Assembly (NCBI RefSeq): GCF_001938985.1
Contig: NZ_MKIN01000027.1
Span: forward strand, 1 to 64,000
DNA length: 64,000 nt
DNA from: Gillisella taibaishanensis
GTDB lineage: Bacteria > Pseudomonadota > Alphaproteobacteria > Rhizobiales > Rhizobiaceae
Reading direction: 5' to 3'
The notes beneath the pieces are model-generated. The model was not told where the DNA came from and ran no database searches. It saw only the letters and a list, made by a program, of their open reading frames with translations. Each line of letters starts with the position of its first letter. Positions within the stretch are counted from its first letter, which is position 1. Position numbers and translations under genes: made by a program. Below are positions 59,721-64,000 of the stretch, piece by piece.

Positions 59721-59777
59721 GTTCTCCTTTTGTTTGATCGTCAACAGAAATTTTACACAATGAGAACAAACAGACAA
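59721..59777 (-). promoter_or_regulatory. Promoter and LexA-like half-sites of the 28-residue gene
   Basis: On the minus strand TTGTCT (59772-59777), a 16-nt spacer and TAAAAT (59750-59755). Downstream, the plus strand shows GTTC-N7-GTTT (59721-59735), seven of eight bases of a LexA box. GTTG lies another 11 nt to the left (59710-59713), giving three half-site-like tetramers in 11-nt steps. The promoter is plausible; LexA binding is speculative. Confidence 0.4.
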
Positions 59778-59802
59778 AACGCGCCGGTCGATTGACCGGC
59801 GC
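59774..59802 (-). terminator. Rho-independent terminator of lolD
   Basis: A perfect 9-bp stem GCGCCGGTC/GACCGGCGC with a 4-nt loop, followed on the minus strand by GTTTTGT, 34 nt past the lolD stop. Confidence 0.85.
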
Positions 59803-59835
59803 ATTCATGTTAACCAATTAATTTCAAATAATTAT

Positions 59836-60525
59836 TTAGAGTTCCAGATCGACGATCCGGCCGTCCTGCAAGGTGACACAGCGGTCCATGCGCATCGCCA
59901 GTTCGTGGTTATGCGTGGCGATCAGCGCAGCAAGTCCAGACTGACGCACCAAGGCTTCCAGGGCGGAAAACACGTAAGCCGCGGTTTCCGGATCGAGATT
60001 GCCGGTCGGCTCGTCAGCGAGCAGCAGCAGCGGCGCGTTGGCAACGGCGCGGGCAATCGCCACGCGCTGTTGTTCACCACCGGAGAGTTCGGCTGGTCGG
60101 TGCGTGCCGCGATGGCCGATCCGCATGTAGTCCAGCAGAGCCTTGGCGCGTTTGCTGGCTTCCGGAATAGTCAAGCCGGCGATCATCTGCGGCATCATGA
60201 TGTTTTCGAGCGCGGAAAACTCCGGCAGCAGATGATGGAACTGGTAGACGAAACCAATGCTGCTGCGGCGCATGGCCGTGCGGCCTTCCTCGGAAAGCTC
60301 GTTGCAGCGGGTGCCACCGATTACGACGTCTCCGTCGCTCGGATGCTCGAGCAGGCCGGCAATGTGAAGAAGCGTCGACTTCCCGGTGCCCGACGGGGCA
60401 ACCAACGCCACAGTCTCGCCCTCATACAGCGTCAGCCCGGCCCCCTTGAGGATACTCAGCTTTGTCTCACCCTCGCCGTAGCTGCGCGAAACATTGGAAA
60501 TTTCAAGAACAGGATTCTTCGCCAT
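59836..60525 (-). CDS. lolD: Lipoprotein-releasing ABC transporter ATPase LolD
   Basis: 229 residues from MAKNPVLEISNVSRSYGEGE. It powers extraction of outer-membrane lipoproteins from the inner membrane. Walker A is APSGTGKST, the Q loop FVYQFHHLLPEFSALENIM carries the MacB/LolD-type pattern, the signature is LSGGEQQRVAIARA, and Walker B is LLLADEPTGNLD. It starts 14 nt after lolC. A longer frame overlapping lolC is not supported. Confidence 0.95.
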   Translation of the reverse strand: MAKNPVLEISNVSRSYGEGETKLSILKGAGLTLYEGETVALVAPSGTGKSTLLHIAGLLEHPSDGDVVIGGTRCNELSEEGRTAMRRSSIGFVYQFHHLLPEFSALENIMMPQMIAGLTIPEASKRAKALLDYMRIGHRGTHRPAELSGGEQQRVAIARAVANAPLLLLADEPTGNLDPETAAYVFSALEALVRQSGLAALIATHNHELAMRMDRCVTLQDGRIVDLEL

Positions 60526-60539
60526 GGATACGCTGTTTC

Positions 60540-61847
60540 CTATTCGTAACGCAGGGCTTGCACGGGATCGAGCCGGGCGGCGCGCCACGCCGGAAAGATC
60601 GTCGCGATGAAGGACAGCGTCAGCGACATGATGATGACAGAGACCGTCTCGCCCAGGCTCATGTCGGCCGGCAGTTTGCTGAGGAAATAGAGCTGCGGAT
60701 CAAAGAGCACAGTACCCGATACCCAGGAGAAGAAGCCGCGGATCGATTCGATGTTCAGACAGACGAGCACGCCGAGCGCTACGCCAGCAAAGGTACCGGC
60801 AATGCCGATGGCTGCGCCGGTCATGAAGAAGATCCTGAGAATCGAGCTGGAACTCGCCCCCATGGTCTTCAAAATGGCAATGTCGCTGCTCTTGTCCTTC
60901 ACCAGCATGATCAGGCCGGAAATGATGTTCAGCGCCGCAACGATGACGATCAGCGTCAGGATCATGAACATCACATTGCGCTCGACTTGAAGGGCTGAGA
61001 AGAAGGTTTGGTTGCGCTGGCGCCAGTCGCTGATGAAGACTTGCCGTCCCGCTGCAGCCTCGACCTTAGGCCGCAACTCATCGATATCATCAGGGTTACT
61101 GACGAACAGTTCGATCGACTGCACCAGGCCCTCGGCATTGAAATAGAGCTGCGCCTCTTCGAGCGGCATATAGATGATCGAGCTATCGTACTCGGACATG
61201 CCGATCTCGAACGTGCCTGAAATCTTGTAGGATTTCACCCGCGGGTTAACACCCATGGGCGTCACATCGCCCTCCGGCGAGACGAGCGTGATGGAATCGC
61301 CGGCCTGCAGGCCGAGATCATTGGCCATGCGAGACCCAATAAGCACGCCCTGCCCCGATGTGAAGCCAACCATATCGCCGCTCTTGATATTGCCGGCGAC
61401 TTCCTTGAGCTTCATCAGATCGTCGGAACGGATGCCTCGCACAAGCGCGCCGGTACCGGCGCCGCCCTTGCCGGAAGCAAGCGTCTGGCCCTCGACCAGC
61501 GGCAGGGCCATGGTGACGCCGGGAACTTCGGCGAATTTCTTGGCAAGTTCGGCATAATCGGTAAACGGACTGTCGACCGGCTGTATGATCATATGCCCGT
61601 TTATGCCGAGGATGCGCGAGATCAGCTCGGTGCGGAACCCGTTCATCACAGCCATGACGATGATAAGGGTTGCGACGCCGAGCATGATGCCGACAAAGGA
61701 AAAGCCGGCGATGACCGAGATCACGGCCTCCTTGCGCCGGGCGCGCAGATAACGCCAGGCGACCATGCGCTCGAATGCGGAAAACGGCTTGGAAGAGGCC
61801 GCTGCCACGGCTTCGCCTACCGTAGAGCTTCCAGTTTCACTGCTCAA
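60540..61847 (-). CDS. lolC: Lipoprotein-releasing ABC transporter permease LolC/E
   Basis: 435 residues. One N-terminal helix, a large periplasmic domain and three C-terminal helices (MacB/FtsX topology). FERMVAWRYLRARRKEAVISVIAGFSFVGIMLGVATLI is the typical start. There is a single permease gene, so it probably forms a homodimer. Translation starts at TTG 61847 with a perfect AGGAGG 5 nt upstream. proS precedes it by 19 nt, forming the operon proS-lolC-lolD. Confidence 0.94.
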   Translation of the reverse strand: MSSETGSSTVGEAVAAASSKPFSAFERMVAWRYLRARRKEAVISVIAGFSFVGIMLGVATLIIVMAVMNGFRTELISRILGINGHMIIQPVDSPFTDYAELAKKFAEVPGVTMALPLVEGQTLASGKGGAGTGALVRGIRSDDLMKLKEVAGNIKSGDMVGFTSGQGVLIGSRMANDLGLQAGDSITLVSPEGDVTPMGVNPRVKSYKISGTFEIGMSEYDSSIIYMPLEEAQLYFNAEGLVQSIELFVSNPDDIDELRPKVEAAAGRQVFISDWRQRNQTFFSALQVERNVMFMILTLIVIVAALNIISGLIMLVKDKSSDIAILKTMGASSSSILRIFFMTGAAIGIAGTFAGVALGVLVCLNIESIRGFFSWVSGTVLFDPQLYFLSKLPADMSLGETVSVIIMSLTLSFIATIFPAWRAARLDPVQALRYE

Positions 61848-61866
61848 TCTTGCCTCCTGGCGTCGC

Positions 61867-63189
61867 TCAGCCCGCTATGCGGTTGATGGCGGCCTCGATG
61901 GTCATGGTTTCCCGCTCGCCAGTCTTGCGGTTCTTGATCTCGACTTCGCCATTGGCAACCGAGCGCGGACCGACGATCACCTGATAGGGAACGCCAATCA
62001 GATCCGCGAGCGCGAATTTCGCGCCGGCGCGGTCGTCGGTATCATCGAGAAGAACGTCCTTACCGGCCTTTGCGAGCGCCGCATACAAAGTGTCGCATGC
62101 GCCGTCGCAGCTAGCATCCCCAGCCTTCATGTTGATGATGATAGCATCGAAAGGCGCGACGGACTCGGGCCAAATGATGCCATTCTCATCATGAGAAGCT
62201 TCGATGATGGCCGGAACAAGGCGTGTCGGACCAATGCCGTAGGAGCCCATGTGCACAAGGTGTTCCTTACCATCGGGCCCCTGGACCTTGGCGCCCATCG
62301 GCTCGGAGTATTTGGTGCCGAAATAGAAGATGTGACCGACTTCGATCCCTCGTGCGGAAATGCGTGCGTCCTCTGGCATGGCGCCATAGGCAGTTTCGTC
62401 ATGCATCTCAGACGTGGCAGCATAGTCCGACGTCCAATCTTCGAAGATAGCCTGTAGACCGGCCACGTCATCGAAATCGGTATCGGCGGCCGGAATGGCC
62501 CGGTCGAGGAAGCTCTTGTGGCAGAACACTTCCGACTCGCCGGTGTCGGCGAGAATGATGAACTCGTGGCTATGATTACCGCCGATCGGGCCAGTGTCGG
62601 CGCGCATCGGGATGGCGCGCAGGCCGAGCCGTGAGAAGGTCCGCAGGTAGGCCGTGAACATCTTATTGTAGGAGTGGATGGCGCTTTCCTTGGTCAGGTC
62701 GAAGGAATAGGCGTCCTTCATCAGGAATTCGCGCGAACGCATCGTGCCGAAGCGCGGACGGATCTCGTCACGGAACTTCAACTGTATGTGATAGAGGTTC
62801 AGCGGCAGGGTCTTGTAGGACTTGACGTAGGACCGAAAGATATCCGTGACCATTTCCTCATTGGTCGGGCCGTAAAGCATCGGACGATCCTGGCGGTCCT
62901 TGATGCGCAGCATTTCCTTGCCGTAGTCGTCGTAGCGACCGCTTTCCTGCCAAAGCTCGGCGGATTGCAGCGTTGGCATCAGCAACTCGACGGCGCCGGC
63001 GCGGTTCTGCTCTTCGCGAATGATCGCATTGACCTTGTCCAGCACCCGCTTGCCCAACGGCAACCAGGAATAAATACCCTGCGACTGCTGGCGGATCATG
63101 CCGGTGCGCAGCATAAGCCGATGGGAAACGATTTCCGCTTCCTTGGGATTTTCCTTGAGGATGGGCATAAAATAGCGGGAGAGGCGCAT
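61867..63189 (-). CDS. proS: Prolyl-tRNA synthetase, short form without editing insertion
   Basis: 440 residues from MRLSRYFMPILKENPKEAEI. The class II core motifs are present: GIYSWLPLGKRVLDKVNAIIREE, PTNEEMVTDIFRSYVKSYKTLPLNLYHIQLKFRDEIRPRFG (motif 2) and GSYGIGPTRLVPAIIEASHDENGI (motif 3), then the anticodon-binding domain. The roughly 180-residue INS editing domain of E. coli ProRS is missing, as is usual in alphaproteobacteria, where a free-standing ProX clears Ala-tRNA(Pro). GGAAG lies 5 nt before the ATG. Confidence 0.96.
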   Translation of the reverse strand: MRLSRYFMPILKENPKEAEIVSHRLMLRTGMIRQQSQGIYSWLPLGKRVLDKVNAIIREEQNRAGAVELLMPTLQSAELWQESGRYDDYGKEMLRIKDRQDRPMLYGPTNEEMVTDIFRSYVKSYKTLPLNLYHIQLKFRDEIRPRFGTMRSREFLMKDAYSFDLTKESAIHSYNKMFTAYLRTFSRLGLRAIPMRADTGPIGGNHSHEFIILADTGESEVFCHKSFLDRAIPAADTDFDDVAGLQAIFEDWTSDYAATSEMHDETAYGAMPEDARISARGIEVGHIFYFGTKYSEPMGAKVQGPDGKEHLVHMGSYGIGPTRLVPAIIEASHDENGIIWPESVAPFDAIIINMKAGDASCDGACDTLYAALAKAGKDVLLDDTDDRAGAKFALADLIGVPYQVIVGPRSVANGEVEIKNRKTGERETMTIEAAINRIAG

Positions 63190-63873
63190 ACCGACTTCCA
63201 TTGGTGTGGCGAGCCGCGTTGAAGCGGAATCAGCCGTATATCTGGTTTTTCTTGAAGCCTTCTAACCGTTTCGCTCACGGAAGAAAACCCGCCCCCGGCT
63301 TTTGTCAACGACAGTGAAAGGAAACGGCAGCGATGCCCGACATCGGGACCGACTTAAGCCTCCGCTCCACACCAAAATTCGCTGGCACGTCACAACTGGG
63401 ACCATCACCTCGCCACAATTTCGCCGCTCCTCATCATCGTGAAAACCAGCCATATCAGCCTGTTTTGAGGGCAAATACAAAGCGCGTTGGGCATTCGCTC
63501 AGAGGGCAACCATGTCAAAATATTGACAAATCAGCAAAAATTACCCGACCGCGCCTTCTTTTTGGAAAGCTGTAACAAAAATGCAAAAAGTTGATGACAA
63601 GTGTTCCTTGTTGAGCTAGCTTACGCTCACAAAACAGGCAGAAAGCTTAAATTTCTGTCGAATTCGCGGTAAAGTCTTGGGAGGATCAGATCTTAGGCGC
63701 GGTTACTCGCAGCCCCTTAATTGGTGAAAGGTCACGCGACATTTGTACAAACAAGGTCTTCGGACCTTGTTTTTTTTTGCCTAACTGTTTGCTTGGCAGC
63801 TGCTCGCTATGCTTTGCCTGTGCTTATCGCAACTGTCGATGCACGGAGGGCGCTAAGCCATCCGCCGTCAAAA
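63190..63873. other. Intergenic region upstream of proS with an unassigned terminator
   Basis: About 680 nt. It should hold the proS promoter (minus). The right part ends in a strong plus-strand terminator (63751-63778). A small hairpin CAGAAA/TTTCTG lies near 63639-63657. No protein-coding frame is convincing. Confidence 0.5.
63751..63778 (+). terminator. Strong plus-strand Rho-independent terminator without an assigned gene
   Basis: An 8-bp perfect stem ACAAGGTC/GACCTTGT closed by a TTCG tetraloop and followed by nine T. The T run is on the plus strand only, so it ends a rightward transcript, for which no gene is visible. Confidence 0.85.
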
Positions 63874-64000
63874 TTATCTGATATCGGGCATGATGTGAGG
63901 CAGGTCAGCGAAGCTGAAACCGAAATAGGCGGAACTCAAGTTCCAGCCGAAAAAGATCACCGCCGCAACCAGCGTATTGAGAGCCATGACCCGCCAGAAG
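63874..64000 (-). CDS. DUF1467-like membrane protein, 3' end
   Basis: The last 42 codons of a gene cut by the window edge. The visible end reads FWRVMALNTLVAAVIFFGWN and then a short tail finishing PHIMPDIR. One transmembrane helix is seen. The place upstream of proS and the helix suggest the DUF1467 family, which lies between complex I-associated genes and proS in alphaproteobacteria. The assignment is tentative. Confidence 0.5.
   Translation of the reverse strand, partial: FWRVMALNTLVAAVIFFGWNLSSAYFGFSFADLPHIMPDIR

Noticed and set aside
59459..59737. A 92-codon plus-strand frame between dnaE and lolD
   Set aside because: No binding site; it lies opposite the better supported 28-residue gene and shows no protein-like pattern.

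Overview
The window reads as a chromosomal segment from a member of the Rhizobiaceae (Rhizobium/Neorhizobium/Agrobacterium clade), GC-rich and almost entirely housekeeping. Evidence for this placement: the tRNA-Tyr/tRNA-Gly/tuf order at the left edge, the alphaproteobacterial block aroQ-accB-accC-aat-DUF2155-NDUFA12, the pyrB/pseudo-dihydroorotase/plsY/dprA/topA/rnr/DUF983/rpmG/pleD/divK/DUF3572/dinB order, a short ProRS next to lolC-lolD-dnaE, an alphaproteobacterial-type LexA box (GTTC-N7-GTTC), and intergenic palindromes of the kind common in rhizobia. No prophage, insertion sequence, CRISPR array or toxin-antitoxin pair was recognised.

Layout. 0-8 kb: the 5' end of tuf, two tRNAs with a clear promoter, rlmB, several small or secreted proteins, tRNA-Thr, nadK, a type 2 pyrF, and prfB with its programmed +1 frameshift. 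8-16 kb: cell-wall genes (mrcA, amiC) and a large RNase E gene with a long leader. 16-26 kb: an aminotransferase, a DsbA-like oxidoreductase, fatty-acid initiation genes (accB, accC), aat, a sugE/gdx exporter behind a probable guanidine-II (mini-ykkC) riboswitch, a complex I assembly-type protein (NDUFA12), acetyltransferases and gatB. 26-37 kb: a three-gene lipid-glycan cassette (GT2, LpxB_N-like, GT39), more acetyltransferases, gatA-gatC, a UPF0173 hydrolase, ruvX, an AT-richer accessory stretch (34.0-35.0 kb) and an AidB-like acyl-CoA dehydrogenase. 37-49 kb: pyrB, a catalytically dead dihydroorotase, plsY, dprA, topA, rnr, DUF983, an MFS transporter and rpmG. 49-64 kb: a 1.1-kb intergenic region with a candidate small RNA, then pleD and divK, a DUF3572/HAD pair, an SOS-controlled dinB, an L,D-transpeptidase, dnaE, a 28-residue membrane peptide, lolD-lolC, proS and the 3' end of a DUF1467-like gene.

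How the genes work together. Several complexes are encoded in part here: GatCAB (split in two), PyrB with its probable structural partner PyrX, LolCD, acetyl-CoA carboxylase AccBC, and the DivK/PleD cell-cycle signalling pair. DNA metabolism recurs on the right (dprA, topA, ruvX, dinB, dnaE).

The main second-look items are regulatory RNAs and very small genes: the two-hairpin ACGA element before sugE, a self-contained small-RNA-like unit at 49.1-49.3 kb, a terminator without an assigned gene at 63.75 kb, a TisB-sized hydrophobic peptide between lolD and dnaE with LexA-like half-sites, and a REP-like element whose stems differ between copies while its core stays fixed. Function assignments rest on reading the protein sequences and on family knowledge; no database search was run.
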